A stretch of DNA of 64,000 nucleotides from an uncultured Alphaproteobacteria bacterium (GCA_910577205.1 CAJTMA010000001.1:1-64000), one strand, 5' to 3'; positions 1 to 10,022 are shown, numbered from the stretch's first letter. The notes: generated by a model not told the origin, from the letters alone. Numbers and translations: made by a program.

Positions 1-60
1 GGAATGGGAATGGGAATGGGAATGGGAATGGGAATGGGAATGGGAATGGGAATGGGAATG
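1..60. repeat. Hexanucleotide tandem repeat (GGAATG) x10
   Basis: Ten perfect copies of GGAATG fill the first 60 bases and stop abruptly at the window edge. Read in frame with the gene at 190 they would encode alternating Met-Gly, but that reading is probably not translated because a better start with a signal-anchor-like sequence lies at 190. The array could be a real microsatellite or an assembly-edge artefact; the true length cannot be judged because the window cuts it. Confidence 0.9.
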
Positions 61-189
61 GAGGATGAAACAAAGGACTCCAGAGTCAAGCGCTTTAAAA
101 ATATTTTTCAAAGTTTGTGCATAAAATTATATCTGCTTGCCAAGAGTCGCATATTGAATTATCAAAGCCTTAGAGGGGTTTATATTTTA

Positions 190-2088
190 ATGGGAAAAAC
201 GAGTTTAAAAACATTTGTTTGCAGCTTTGTTTTATCTTTGTTTACAATTTTAAGCGTAAACAAAGAGTTTTTTGGCGTTTCTAAACCCTCTGATGCCGAA
301 ATTAAAATTCCCAATAAAAATATTTCTCTCTTTTTCAAAGATATGCCGGCGAAAACAGTGGCGAACAAGACTATTCCCATAAAAAAAATCGCACTGACCG
401 TCCCTCTGCCTTTGGCGGAAGAACCTGCCGCAGTTGAATCTCAGGAAGACCTTATCCCTCTAACTTTCGCTGAGAATACTACTGAGCCCAGCCTTCCAAG
501 CACCTTACAGGCAGAAGTTTTGCCGCCCCCTCCTCTGCCGGAGAATATCTCCGCGCCGATAATCGAGCCAGAAGAAGCCGCTAAAGCTGCACCCCCGGAA
601 AAACAGGAAGAGATCGCGGAAGAGCAAGATTTATTCTCTCCGTTCAGCAGCAAAGTTGTACAAGCAACCGTACAGATTATCAGGCCGAACGAAAAGAAAA
701 TAGCCCAAAGACTTAAGAAAACCACTTCAGCAGAAGCTGAGGCGGTTGTGGCACAAGCGGAAATCCCTTTAGAAAAGCCTCAGCAAGAAACACAAACACC
801 CGCAAATGACGCGCCTGCTCAAAACACAGCAGCTGCTGCTGAGGAAGAGCCTAACTTATTAGCAAAAGCCCCCGAAGAAGAGTTTCGTTTGCTGGCAGCT
901 GTCCCCGACGATGAACCAACACAGGAAGATGACACCCCGGCAGAAAACGATGGCATCTTACCGCCAACATTCAAAGTTGCCCAAGCCGCGGCAAATCCTG
1001 ACACTGTGCCTGCTATTGCACACCCCAAGAAACCACAAAGCGAACCCGAAAATCTGCTTATTCCTTTACAAAAAGACAGCAATGTACCGCTTCAAACAGC
1101 AGAAGCGCGGGTTACCGAAACACCTGACAAAGACAAATTAGCCATGCTGACAAACAAAGCCTCAATTCGCAGCATGGAAAAAAGCGTTTCAACAGAGCAA
1201 CCGGATGACACAACATCTTCCGGATGGCAAACCATGGCAGAAAAGAATGATGAAAACAGCTCATGGATTGCAGCCAAAGGTGCCGGACATCAACATAACA
1301 GGCAGACGGTTAAAGAAAAATACTTCCAAAACGCAGAAAGCAGACAGATTAAAGAAGTATTAGACGCCAGAAGACAAGAAAACAATCTCCAAGATACCAA
1401 ACTCGCCTCACAGGTGGTTAAAAATCTGCTTATCCCCATTCCGGAGGAAATACTGAACGACCCGAACCTTACTCCGCAACTTGTCGCCTCAGAACAGGAC
1501 AAAGAAATAGAGCAGCAACTGATTGAACAGGAAAACCTGCACTCAGAGAAACAAACTCTTTTGCCTAAACAACAAGTTCAAGACACAAGCAAAACTCAGG
1601 ATAAAGGGCTGCTGAAAAGCATCACTTCGATTTTCAGCAAAGACGAGAACAAACAAGTTTCTGATGACGATGCCTCCACCCCCAACGGCAGTTTTATTGA
1701 TAAATTCATCAGCAAAGGCAAGAAAAAAAGCACTCAGGATAAAATTCTGCCAACAGAAATCAGGCTTGCATTTCAGCCGAACCGCGCGGAAATCTCCGGC
1801 GTCACCCTAAAATGGCTTCAGGCTTTTGCCAACAAAACGATTGAAGACAGCAGCGCCGGGCTGGAAATACGCATTGATGGCGGCAGCTCTTATCAGCTAC
1901 AGCAAAAGCGCCTGAATTTGCTACATAATATCTTAACCAATAACGGCGTAAACTACCGAAAAATCAAAACGGTATTCACGACGCGCGAACCTAATTCGTT
2001 CATTATCAGAACAATCAGACTTAACAATGACACTAACGGAGGCATAAAGGAAGATAACGAGTGGCAGGACTATTACAAAGCCTGGTAA
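190..2088 (+). CDS. Pro/Ala/Glu-rich envelope-spanning protein with OmpA-like C-terminal domain, pilus-locus linked
   Basis: About 632 aa. I chose ATG 190 because it follows GAGGGG at about 12 nt and begins with a short basic stretch and a hydrophobic segment (residues 5-25), a signal peptide or signal anchor. The frame is open further upstream into the hexamer repeat, which is unlikely to be coding. The middle (about residues 60-520) is low-complexity, rich in Pro, Ala, Glu and Gln, as in periplasm-spanning proteins. The last 95 residues resemble a divergent OmpA/MotB-type domain (a 'FQPNRAEISG' strand, then a 'LQQKRLNLL' helix). It lies 66 nt ahead of the PilL-like lipoprotein and reads in the same direction, so I infer a cell-wall or envelope anchoring role for the pilus machine. 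The exact family is not recognised. Confidence 0.65.
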   Translation: MGKTSLKTFVCSFVLSLFTILSVNKEFFGVSKPSDAEIKIPNKNISLFFKDMPAKTVANKTIPIKKIALTVPLPLAEEPAAVESQEDLIPLTFAENTTEPSLPSTLQAEVLPPPPLPENISAPIIEPEEAAKAAPPEKQEEIAEEQDLFSPFSSKVVQATVQIIRPNEKKIAQRLKKTTSAEAEAVVAQAEIPLEKPQQETQTPANDAPAQNTAAAAEEEPNLLAKAPEEEFRLLAAVPDDEPTQEDDTPAENDGILPPTFKVAQAAANPDTVPAIAHPKKPQSEPENLLIPLQKDSNVPLQTAEARVTETPDKDKLAMLTNKASIRSMEKSVSTEQPDDTTSSGWQTMAEKNDENSSWIAAKGAGHQHNRQTVKEKYFQNAESRQIKEVLDARRQENNLQDTKLASQVVKNLLIPIPEEILNDPNLTPQLVASEQDKEIEQQLIEQENLHSEKQTLLPKQQVQDTSKTQDKGLLKSITSIFSKDENKQVSDDDASTPNGSFIDKFISKGKKKSTQDKILPTEIRLAFQPNRAEISGVTLKWLQAFANKTIEDSSAGLEIRIDGGSSYQLQQKRLNLLHNILTNNGVNYRKIKTVFTTREPNSFIIRTIRLNNDTNGGIKEDNEWQDYYKAW

Positions 2089-2154
2089 GCCTTGGTAATA
2101 AGTAACGGCTTCCGCTTGATTATTTATTTTTCAATATGTATTATAGGTAAAAAT

Positions 2155-2850
2155 ATGACAAAATACAGCTTAGGAACTACTAATATGAGCATAAAATTTC
2201 GGCTGACCGCAGGATTAGCGGGTTTACTTGCCATTGCCGGCTGCATGGGCACTTTAAGCCATCCGGTTGAGCTTCCGCCGGAAGCTGTTGAGTGCGATGA
2301 AAACGGCAACAAAGTCTGCACCGAAAACAACAATGTTATGCAACCTGCCAACGGAATGCAGGACAGCGAATTTGTCAACTATACCAAGACTGCCGCCGAT
2401 TACCGCGAATATGGCGAAAGAGTACAGCGCGACCAGAATATTGTCGACGGCGGCGCAGGCAGCAATATGTCGGCAGCTATTCCGCCCAGCGTTGACAGCG
2501 AAGTCATTGATTATGAAGAAGAAATCAGAGAGAATGACACCGGCGCTTCAAACAGCAGCAGCGGCTATAATGCCGAAGATCCGGTTGAGGACTGGCTGGC
2601 GGAAGAAGGGCAGACCTTGAAAGAAATTTTAACCGATTGGAGCGAGCGTTCCGGCTGGCGTTTGATTTGGAATTCTAACCGCAATTATACGCTGACTGCC
2701 GGCGCTATGTTCCGCGGCCGTTTTGCCGATGTCAGCTCTGCGCTTATCCGCGCATTTGCGAGAGCACGGCCGGCACCGATTGCCACATTTTATAAAGGAA
2801 ACCGCGTCTTAGTTGTTGAGACTATGGAGGATGAGAATGCTTATGAATAA
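2155..2850 (+). CDS. pilL: Type IVb pilus lipoprotein, PilL/TcpQ C-terminal domain
   Basis: 231 aa from ATG 2155, preceded by TAGGT; ATG 2185 is an alternative. A signal peptide ends in a lipobox (IAGC, Cys about residue 28), so the protein should be an outer-membrane lipoprotein. The C-terminal 80 residues ('TLKEILTDWSERSGW' to the end) match the TcpQ/PilL C-terminal family, which works with the secretin in toxin-coregulated and R64 thin pili. The linker between is acidic and Ser/Gly-rich. The gene overlaps the secretin gene by 14 nt, which indicates translational coupling. Function is by family and context; the gene symbol follows R64 usage. Confidence 0.8.
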   Translation: MTKYSLGTTNMSIKFRLTAGLAGLLAIAGCMGTLSHPVELPPEAVECDENGNKVCTENNNVMQPANGMQDSEFVNYTKTAADYREYGERVQRDQNIVDGGAGSNMSAAIPPSVDSEVIDYEEEIRENDTGASNSSSGYNAEDPVEDWLAEEGQTLKEILTDWSERSGWRLIWNSNRNYTLTAGAMFRGRFADVSSALIRAFARARPAPIATFYKGNRVLVVETMEDENAYE

Positions 2851-4450
2851 GATTACCAAATACAGCTTAGGCGCTTTAATGGTCGTGATTGCGGCGTCCT
2901 GTTCGCTGTCCACCAAAATGGATGCGACAATAGACCGTGAAGTCGAAGCGACCACGCAGTTAAAAGAAGCTGCCAAAATTCCGGATAAAGCGCTTAACGA
3001 CGATGTTGTTAAGGTAAAAAACGATATCTGGCTTGGCGACACCAGCCAAATTGAATATGAAGGGCAGCCTATTCCGTCTTATCTCGAAGGGAAAGACGGT
3101 ATTACCTTAATCAGCAACAGACCGATTACTTTGTATGAAATCGGCGACATGATTAACAAAATCACCGGTTTGCGCGTTAGTTACGCATCTCACCTTGAAA
3201 AAGAAGTGTTGTCAAACGGCGCTAAAAACAAGCCTAATGCCAAATCTATTAACGTTGACTGGACCGACCCGAGCAAAATGTTGGTTTCATACCAAGGCTC
3301 TTTGAGCGGTTTGCTGAATGAAATCGGTTCACGTTTCGGCATTTGGTGGAAGTATGACCGAAAAGAAATTTACTTCTATAAGTATGTTACCAGAACCTTT
3401 GTTCTTTATACTCTGCCGACCAGCCCTCAAGTTTCGGTTAATGTAGGCGGTTCTGCTTCCGGTTCTGGCGGTTCTTCATCCATCTCGCTGCAAAGCAGCA
3501 CAAAAATGGACTTCTGGAAAAACATTGAAGATTCCATCAAAAATATGTTGGATAAAGATGCCAAATATACAATGGATCCGTCCAGCGGTACAATTTCGGT
3601 TACGGCGACACCGCATGACATTCAGAAAGTTGCAAAATATATTAATGAGCAAAACACCCGCTTATCACGCCAAGTAGCTATCAGTGTTAAGGTTCTGCAA
3701 GTCAGCATTGAAGACAGTGACCAATATGGCTTGGATTTGTCTGCTTTGTGGAAAGCAAACGGGGAAAGCATCGGCATTTCCAGTATTGCGGGCGGCTTAG
3801 GCGGCGATGTCACCAACAACCTGACGATGACTTTGCTCCCTGGAAACGTGACGGTTCAAGGCGCTTTGCAGGCCTTGTCAACTCAAGGGACAACCAACCT
3901 GATTACCAGCGGTACGGTTACAACCTTGAACAATAAACCGGCTCCGATTCAAGTGGTTCGCAAGCAGAACTATATTTCTGAAATTACCAAAACGAACAGC
4001 GGCGGCGATGCCAGTTACTATGACGTTTCGACCGAAACGGAAGAAATCGAAACAGGTTTCACAATGGATGTTTTGCCGCGTATTCTGGAACATGGCCGTT
4101 TGATGTTAATGTTCAACCTGACTTTGTCTGACCTGATTTCGCTGGAAAAAGTCAACTTGGACGATGGCAGCGGTTCAGGCAGCGGGACGAGCGGGCAGTA
4201 TATTCAAAACCCGATTATCGAATCTCGCGGCTTTACGCAGGAAGTTGCTATGAAATCAGGACAATCTTTGGTTCTGACAGGTTATGAACGCGTAGAAAAC
4301 TCCAGCGAGAAACAAGGCGTGGGCTCTGCAGACAACTCTCTGCTCGGCGGAACGGCTGTCGCGGGCAAGAAGAGAAGCATTTTGGTTATCATCCTGACAC
4401 CGGTCGTCTTGGATTCACCGTTGTCACCTGAATCCAGAATGAAAGGCTAA
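2837..4450 (+). CDS. pilN: PilN-family type IVb pilus secretin lipoprotein
   Basis: 537 aa. ATG 2837 sits 6 nt after GGAGG inside the end of pilL, better spaced than ATG 2843 or the upstream ATG 2813. The signal peptide ends with a lipobox (VIAASC), as in PilN/BfpB secretins. A periplasmic N-domain region precedes a C-terminal secretin domain (roughly residues 270-530) with the conserved 'SGQSLVLTGYE' and 'ILTPVVLDSP' segments. Secretins form the outer-membrane pore through which the pilus is extruded. The n-region (TKYSLG) is the same as in the PilL signal peptide, also at DNA level. Confidence 0.93.
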   Translation: MLMNKITKYSLGALMVVIAASCSLSTKMDATIDREVEATTQLKEAAKIPDKALNDDVVKVKNDIWLGDTSQIEYEGQPIPSYLEGKDGITLISNRPITLYEIGDMINKITGLRVSYASHLEKEVLSNGAKNKPNAKSINVDWTDPSKMLVSYQGSLSGLLNEIGSRFGIWWKYDRKEIYFYKYVTRTFVLYTLPTSPQVSVNVGGSASGSGGSSSISLQSSTKMDFWKNIEDSIKNMLDKDAKYTMDPSSGTISVTATPHDIQKVAKYINEQNTRLSRQVAISVKVLQVSIEDSDQYGLDLSALWKANGESIGISSIAGGLGGDVTNNLTMTLLPGNVTVQGALQALSTQGTTNLITSGTVTTLNNKPAPIQVVRKQNYISEITKTNSGGDASYYDVSTETEEIETGFTMDVLPRILEHGRLMLMFNLTLSDLISLEKVNLDDGSGSGSGTSGQYIQNPIIESRGFTQEVAMKSGQSLVLTGYERVENSSEKQGVGSADNSLLGGTAVAGKKRSILVIILTPVVLDSPLSPESRMKG

Positions 4451-4462
4451 AGGACAAAAAGA

Positions 4463-5737
4463 ATGGTGCTGGAAGACGCAAAATTTCAAGATCAGGATTA
4501 TGATTCGACAGTTAACCGCTCCTGGGGAACGGAAATAAACGTCGAAGGGTCTTCCTATGCGACCAGCCTGTTCTGGCAGCCGTTACAAAACAAAGATGAT
4601 CCGTATGCGGAGGTTGAAGAAGCTTCTGCCGGTGTGCTTGAAGGGGCTGACTTATTCTGTATCAAACCCGGAAAAGCGCCGCAGTTCGGTATTTGCGTTT
4701 CGCACGAAGGTTATAAGCCCGGGCAATATGCCGCAGCCGTCGCTTTGGCAACGGCTCTTTCGGACCGTTCATCTTTTGTCGGCGTCTTTAAGGTTCAAAA
4801 CGGCTGGTGGTATACCTGCGTCCGTAACGATATTATCCTTTCTGACGGCGATATGCTCTTCCTTAATGAAGAAGATGCCAAGAGCCAGTTTATGTCTATG
4901 CTGGCCGTGCCGGATTGGGGACGCAAGATTGCGCCGCCGGAATGGGAAGTCGAGGAAACAGAATATCCTGATTTGGCCAAGCTGCTGCAACGCGGCACAA
5001 AGAACAAGCTGCAAAAAATCAAAGCATTACGCGGTACAAAGCTGGTGGCGGTTATTGCCGTTTCGGCCATTATCGGTTTCTGGCTGTTATCAAGCATTAT
5101 CAGCAGCTTATTAAGCCCGCCGGCAAGGCCGATTATTGCCCCTGTTCAGCCGAAGGTCGTTAAGCCGGTAGAAGAACCGCCTGAAATCAAACCTTGGGAG
5201 CAGTTAAAAAATGCAACAGATGTTATGCTGCAATGCCGTGAAGGGATTAATGCCCTGATACGCATTATGCCGCCGGGATGGGTTATCGGCGGATTATCCT
5301 GCGGCCCAGAGGGTGTTACGACTTTTTGGACCAGAGATGTCGGCCGAATCAGCTGGATTGACAAAGCTTTAAATGTATCCGGAATTAATTTCTCTGGCAA
5401 GTCTATCTCGGATGACGGGCAGACAATGATGGTTTCTGTCCCGCTGAATAAAGTTGATATTGTTTCGTCACCGCCGCAGTATTATGACGTTGACCTCAAA
5501 AACGTATTAAATAATATGTTCCAATCAATCGGGCAGGATATTTCCCTGAACAGTTTTTCATACACCTCTCCGCGGAATAATGTATACCGTTCGGTGCAAT
5601 TTAGTTTTGATTCTGTGCAGAATCCGACAGTTTGGAATAAATTATTAACAAAATTTTCAGGACTTGAGATTAATAATATAAAATATGACGTTAACTCCAA
5701 GATGTGGCATTATGAGGGAGCAATCTATGTATTTTAA
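4463..5737 (+). CDS. pilO: PilO-family pilus accessory protein, bitopic inner membrane
   Basis: 424 aa, 12 nt after pilN with AAGGAC upstream. One transmembrane segment (about residues 194-218, 'LVAVIAVSAIIGFWLLSSII') separates a cytoplasmic N-domain from a periplasmic C-domain that starts with a Pro-rich linker. This matches the R64 PilO2/PilO 'pilin accessory protein' type, thought to link the cytoplasmic ATPase to the periplasmic secretin complex. Position between secretin and PilP supports the call. It overlaps pilP by 11 nt. Confidence 0.8.
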   Translation: MVLEDAKFQDQDYDSTVNRSWGTEINVEGSSYATSLFWQPLQNKDDPYAEVEEASAGVLEGADLFCIKPGKAPQFGICVSHEGYKPGQYAAAVALATALSDRSSFVGVFKVQNGWWYTCVRNDIILSDGDMLFLNEEDAKSQFMSMLAVPDWGRKIAPPEWEVEETEYPDLAKLLQRGTKNKLQKIKALRGTKLVAVIAVSAIIGFWLLSSIISSLLSPPARPIIAPVQPKVVKPVEEPPEIKPWEQLKNATDVMLQCREGINALIRIMPPGWVIGGLSCGPEGVTTFWTRDVGRISWIDKALNVSGINFSGKSISDDGQTMMVSVPLNKVDIVSSPPQYYDVDLKNVLNNMFQSIGQDISLNSFSYTSPRNNVYRSVQFSFDSVQNPTVWNKLLTKFSGLEINNIKYDVNSKMWHYEGAIYVF

Positions 5738-7214
5738 GATCAGAAACAGTTTAGGCACAGCAGCTCTGGCACTGATTATTGCGGTGATGAGCAGCCAACA
5801 GGCTATTGCCTTACTTCCTTTGGATGCAGAAGCAGCGGATAACGGCATGGGAGCTATCCCTAATGAAATTTCATTAAATGACAATGCCGATGACAGCGGG
5901 CTTCTTACGCCGCCATCTCTGGATAACAATACGGAAAATGAAATGCCGATGCCTTTGAATGAAGAAGAAGAGGACGAAGCACCTATTCCAATTGATAACG
6001 GCGCATTAAACGCACCGGATACAACAGCTGCGCAGCCGGCTAATAACCCAGCATTTCCTGCGATGAACGATCCTGTCGCGCCGGTTGCAAACAACAGTCC
6101 CTTAGGCAGCAATGCGCCGGCGGCTGTTCCCGGAAATGCGGGAATGCCGGGGCTGGGTTTCCGCCCGCAGGCAACGATGCCGGAAAGCAACAATTTCGGA
6201 GAAGCGTTATTGTCCCAAGTGGATAATGAGCTGTTTAACCAAATGTCTGACATTGAAAAGCAAACCAGCTTGCTGACTTTGGAATTAAGACGCGAGAAAA
6301 TTAAAAATGAAATTGCGGCAATGAAAGCAGCGCGGCAAAAAGCCATCGATGACCTGAAAGAAAAGGAACAGGAAAAAGAACGTAAAAGAATCGAATGGGA
6401 AAAAGAGCAGGAACGCAAGCTGTTGATTGAAGAGCAAAAGCTGAAGGCGTTAAGCATTGCCCTTGAAAAGTTAAGACAAGAAAGCATTGTTAATGCCTAT
6501 AAGGCGGAAATGCTGACTGCCAACCAAAAATGGATTGACAATAATACCAAGCTCTATGCCGAGATTATGAAAGGCGAAGAAGACAGGGATAATCTGGTCA
6601 AAAACTTCAAAATGAAGTTAAACCATTTGGCACAGATGGCAGAAAAGGCTGCGGATGCCGCAGAAACGGCTAAAAAGAATTACAGCCGCGAACTGGCGAA
6701 CCTGCAAACACAAATTTCTATTTTGAAATCTCGTCTGGAAGCTGAAAAAACCGCTCGGGAAGAAATTAACAACAGCAAAAAGAACGGCGACAAAGCCAAC
6801 CCGTTTGCTTCCGTTGACGGCAAAGAAGATGCGCCGGAAGACAGAGAGCAGAAACTTTCTGATGAATACGCCATTATGGAAATCAGCGGCCAAGGCAATG
6901 AACTGGCAGCCAAGCTGATCAACAAAAACGGCTCATCCTTTATGGCACAGAAAGGCACTGTCTTGCAAAGCGGGCATATTGTCGAAGAAATTACGCAGAC
7001 TTATATCCGCGCCGACAAAAAAGGCTCTAAAGACTATTTGTACTTTGCTGCCGGCGGCGTTTTGGACAGAGAGCCGGTTAAAGCTCTTAAACTGCCGATG
7101 GGCAAAGGAATGACCCTTATGCCGCAAAGCGACGATGATGATTTGGAGCCTTTGCCGGCTTTGAACTCAAGCCAAGGCTTGCCCAGCTTGCGCGAAGGGA
7201 TGTTTATTAGGTAA
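5727..7214 (+). CDS. pilP: PilP-family pilus biogenesis protein with long coiled coil
   Basis: 495 aa. I chose ATG 5727 because GAGGGAG lies 6 nt upstream; the frame is open to 5685. A cleavable signal peptide (about residues 1-29, ending 'SQQAIA') leads into a Pro/Asn/Ala-rich linker, then a long Lys/Glu-rich coiled coil (about residues 160-350), and a C-terminal PilP-like domain ('YAIMEISGQGNELAAKL', 'GTVLQSGHIVEEI'). PilP proteins are periplasmic partners of the secretin and PilO. The coiled coil is longer than in typical PilP and could make this a structural spacer. The next gene starts 5 nt downstream. Confidence 0.78.
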   Translation: MYFKIRNSLGTAALALIIAVMSSQQAIALLPLDAEAADNGMGAIPNEISLNDNADDSGLLTPPSLDNNTENEMPMPLNEEEEDEAPIPIDNGALNAPDTTAAQPANNPAFPAMNDPVAPVANNSPLGSNAPAAVPGNAGMPGLGFRPQATMPESNNFGEALLSQVDNELFNQMSDIEKQTSLLTLELRREKIKNEIAAMKAARQKAIDDLKEKEQEKERKRIEWEKEQERKLLIEEQKLKALSIALEKLRQESIVNAYKAEMLTANQKWIDNNTKLYAEIMKGEEDRDNLVKNFKMKLNHLAQMAEKAADAAETAKKNYSRELANLQTQISILKSRLEAEKTAREEINNSKKNGDKANPFASVDGKEDAPEDREQKLSDEYAIMEISGQGNELAAKLINKNGSSFMAQKGTVLQSGHIVEEITQTYIRADKKGSKDYLYFAAGGVLDREPVKALKLPMGKGMTLMPQSDDDDLEPLPALNSSQGLPSLREGMFIR

Positions 7215-7219
7215 AAAAT

Positions 7220-8884
7220 ATGGCCGATGACGCAGAAAATCAAAATTCTGCTTCCGGAAGCAGCAGCGCTTCAGGCCAAGTTATCGGCGCTTCTGAAGCC
7301 GGAGGACAGAAAAGATACAACCTCATTGAAGATGTCTTCGCGGGGGGAAATAAATTATTGACCCTGCCGGGGTCTACTCTGGTGATTAATGATGATACCA
7401 GACGCTTGTTAGCTTTGTTTGCCGATGGGCGCTTTCTGGTTGTCGAATCGCATAAATTTGACGGACGCGTGCTTAGCTTTGAAGTTTTAGCACGCAAAAA
7501 ACACCTGAATATCAGCAAACCGACTTACGTCAGCCAAAACGAAATTAACGCGGTTTACGCATACGGTGAACGCGCGCAGCCAATGAATGACCTCGAAGGC
7601 GACGAGGATTTGGCACAGCTGCAAATGCAGAAAGACTTTGTCAACGTGGTGGCGCGGGCTGCGGCGGTCAAGGTATCTGACGTTCACGTTGTGGTCGCGG
7701 ACAGCACACAAATTATGTTTCGCGTCAACGGCATGATGCAAACCGTTATGGAGTATAATAAAGACTGGGGCGAAGCTTTTGTGCGCGCCGCTTTTGCTTC
7801 GGCAGATATTTCTGACGCAAACTACGCGCAAAATGAATTTCAGGGCGCTCAGAAACTTGGTTCAACACCGTTACGCGGCTCAAAAGGCAAATTAATGCTG
7901 CCGCATAATGTTTTGGCGCTTCGTCTGCAGTTTAACCCTATCGCTTTCGGTTCGCAATATTTAGTTATGCGTTTGTTGTACGCCGATGAAAACCCTGACG
8001 GCAGCGGCGATTTACAAGCTTTGGGCTTTGGCGAATATGAAGAAAATATGTTTTACCGTCTGCGAGCCGTGCCGACAGGTTTGAACGTTATTGCCGGGCC
8101 GACCGGTTCGGGAAAATCCACCACGCTACAACGCAACATGATTAAGCTGTTGCAAGAAAAAAACTATGAAATTAACCTGATTACGGTGGAAGACCCGCCG
8201 GAATATCCTATTCCCGGCGCAAGACAAATGCCGGTGACAAACGCCAATACCGAAGAAGAAAAAGCCGAAATGTTTACCAAGGCTTTGTCAGCAGCGCTGC
8301 GTTCCGACCCGGACGTGATGATGGTGGGGGAAACCCGTGCTTTGGCAACTGCCGAACTGACCTTTAAGGGCGCATTGTCCGGCCACGGCGTTTGGACAAC
8401 TTTGCACGCCAACAGCGCGCCGGCAATCATTACGCGTTTGCGAGATATGGGAATACAGCCTTATATGCTGTCTGACCCGGAACTCGTTAAAGGATTGATT
8501 TCGCAACGTTTATTCCGCAAGCTTTGCCCGCATTGCCGTGTATCCGTTAAGGATCGCCTGAACGACCCGGCAGTTAAACGGCTGAAGATTGCCCTCGGCG
8601 ACTTCGGTATTGAAAATACCTTTGTTCGCGGGCCTGGCTGCAAATTTTGTGACAATAAAGGCATTAAAGGGCGCATGAGCGTCCCGGAGATTATTTTACC
8701 TGATGCTGTTTTTCTGGAGCTTATGATTGCCGGAGAAACCAGAAAAGCAATTGATTACTGGACAAGCGATTTGAACGGCCGCCCGTTGAAAGACGCGGCC
8801 ATCGAGAGAATGCTCAAAGGCTATATTGATTTGGATGAGGTTGAGCGTTGGTGCGGCCTGTTAGACCAACGCCCGGCTTATTAG
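7220..8884 (+). CDS. pilQ: PilQ/BfpD-type pilus assembly ATPase (GspE superfamily)
   Basis: 554 aa, ATG after AGGTA. The hexameric secretion-ATPase core is complete: Walker A 'GPTGSGKST' (about residue 295), an Asp box ('ITVEDPPEYP'), Walker B 'DPDVMMVGETR', and a His box ('TTLHANS'). Two CxxC pairs near the C terminus (CPHC and CKFC) form the zinc-binding element found in assembly-type ATPases but not in PilT retraction ATPases. It powers pilin polymerisation at the inner membrane. The pil order around it is that of R64 and related type IVb systems. Confidence 0.93.
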   Translation: MADDAENQNSASGSSSASGQVIGASEAGGQKRYNLIEDVFAGGNKLLTLPGSTLVINDDTRRLLALFADGRFLVVESHKFDGRVLSFEVLARKKHLNISKPTYVSQNEINAVYAYGERAQPMNDLEGDEDLAQLQMQKDFVNVVARAAAVKVSDVHVVVADSTQIMFRVNGMMQTVMEYNKDWGEAFVRAAFASADISDANYAQNEFQGAQKLGSTPLRGSKGKLMLPHNVLALRLQFNPIAFGSQYLVMRLLYADENPDGSGDLQALGFGEYEENMFYRLRAVPTGLNVIAGPTGSGKSTTLQRNMIKLLQEKNYEINLITVEDPPEYPIPGARQMPVTNANTEEEKAEMFTKALSAALRSDPDVMMVGETRALATAELTFKGALSGHGVWTTLHANSAPAIITRLRDMGIQPYMLSDPELVKGLISQRLFRKLCPHCRVSVKDRLNDPAVKRLKIALGDFGIENTFVRGPGCKFCDNKGIKGRMSVPEIILPDAVFLELMIAGETRKAIDYWTSDLNGRPLKDAAIERMLKGYIDLDEVERWCGLLDQRPAY

Positions 8885-8896
8885 GAGGATGGAATA

Positions 8897-10018
8897 ATGC
8901 CACAAGAAGAGAAAAGACGGTCTGACGCCCTGACCCGCGCAATGAAAAAAGTTGGCGCGGTCGAAATACAATATGCCAAGCTGGTGACAAAAATGTCAAA
9001 CAAGACACGGTTGAAGATGTATCGCAAGATTGCTTCGCTGATGTCTAACCGTTTCTCGTTGATGGATGCGTTGGATTTGTTATATGACGGTGCAAGCAAC
9101 GGCGGCAAAAGCCCGAGTGAACCTATTGCCATTGCGATTGCCTCCTGGTCTAAATCTTTGCAAAACGGTTTAACTTTTGCGGACGCGCTTAAAGGCTGGG
9201 CTCCGGCACGCGAACGCCTGATGTTGTCGACCGGTGACGTTTCAAACCTTGAAAGCGCCTTGTTAAACTTGATTAAAGTTACCGAAGGTTCGACCAAAAT
9301 GATACGCCCGATTGTCGGCGCAATCGTTTATCCGGCATTTTTGACATTTATGTCAGTGTTGATTTTATACGGTATCGGCGCTTACATGGTTCCGCCGATG
9401 CAAGATGCCGCTCCAAACGTCCGCTGGCGCGGTTCTGCCCGGACGCTGGTGGATGTTTCTGACTGGATCAGAACCTACTGGCAGGTGGCTTTTGCTTCAT
9501 TGCCGATTACCATGGCAGTCATTTACTTTACTATTGGTATTTGGCGCGGCCTTATCCGCTCTTTTGTTGACAAGCTGCCGCCTTGGTCTTTGTATAAAAT
9601 TTTTACCGGCTTGAGCTGGCTGTTGGCAATGTCTGCGTTAATCAAAAGCGGCACGCCGGTTTCAACGGCATTGCAGGCTTTGCGGCGCGATGCCAACCCT
9701 TATTTGAGAGAACGAATCGACAAGACCCTGGTGTTTGTCAATAACGGTGACAACCTCGGGCAGGCATTGGATAAAACCGGGCTGGAATTTCCTGACAGAG
9801 AAATCATTGCCGACTTAAAGATTTATTCGGAACTCGATAACTTTGAAGAAGCTATTGACAAGCTGGCTAACGACTGGCTGGACGAATCTGTTTATCTGAT
9901 TGAACAAAAAGCCAGCGTTTTGAATATGGCGGCGCTGTTATCCGTCGGCGGCGTTATTGCTTGGGCGGTTATGGGCGTGTTCGATATGCAAGATCAAATT
10001 ACCAGCGCGATGGGATAA
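8897..10018 (+). CDS. pilR: PilR inner-membrane platform protein (GspF/TadC family)
   Basis: 373 aa with a strong AGGAGG site directly after the pilQ stop. It has two repeated T2SSF-type cytoplasmic helical domains (about residues 30-150 and 235-340), each followed by hydrophobic segments (about 145-170, 190-215 and 350-368). GspF-type proteins sit at the base of the pilus and couple the ATPase to pilin insertion. The hydrophobic pattern and context with pilQ make this a confident call. Confidence 0.9.
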   Translation: MPQEEKRRSDALTRAMKKVGAVEIQYAKLVTKMSNKTRLKMYRKIASLMSNRFSLMDALDLLYDGASNGGKSPSEPIAIAIASWSKSLQNGLTFADALKGWAPARERLMLSTGDVSNLESALLNLIKVTEGSTKMIRPIVGAIVYPAFLTFMSVLILYGIGAYMVPPMQDAAPNVRWRGSARTLVDVSDWIRTYWQVAFASLPITMAVIYFTIGIWRGLIRSFVDKLPPWSLYKIFTGLSWLLAMSALIKSGTPVSTALQALRRDANPYLRERIDKTLVFVNNGDNLGQALDKTGLEFPDREIIADLKIYSELDNFEEAIDKLANDWLDESVYLIEQKASVLNMAALLSVGGVIAWAVMGVFDMQDQITSAMG

Positions 10019-10022
10019 GCAC

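Noticed and set aside
4-189. In-frame extension of the first gene through the GGAATG array (Met-Gly repeat)
   Set aside because: ATG 190 has a ribosome-site-like GAGGGG and begins a membrane-targeting sequence; an upstream start would bury it.
5657-6487. A 276-codon minus-strand frame across pilP
   Set aside because: Low-complexity Ser/Leu/Phe composition produced by the Ala/Glu-rich pilP coding strand; no start site.
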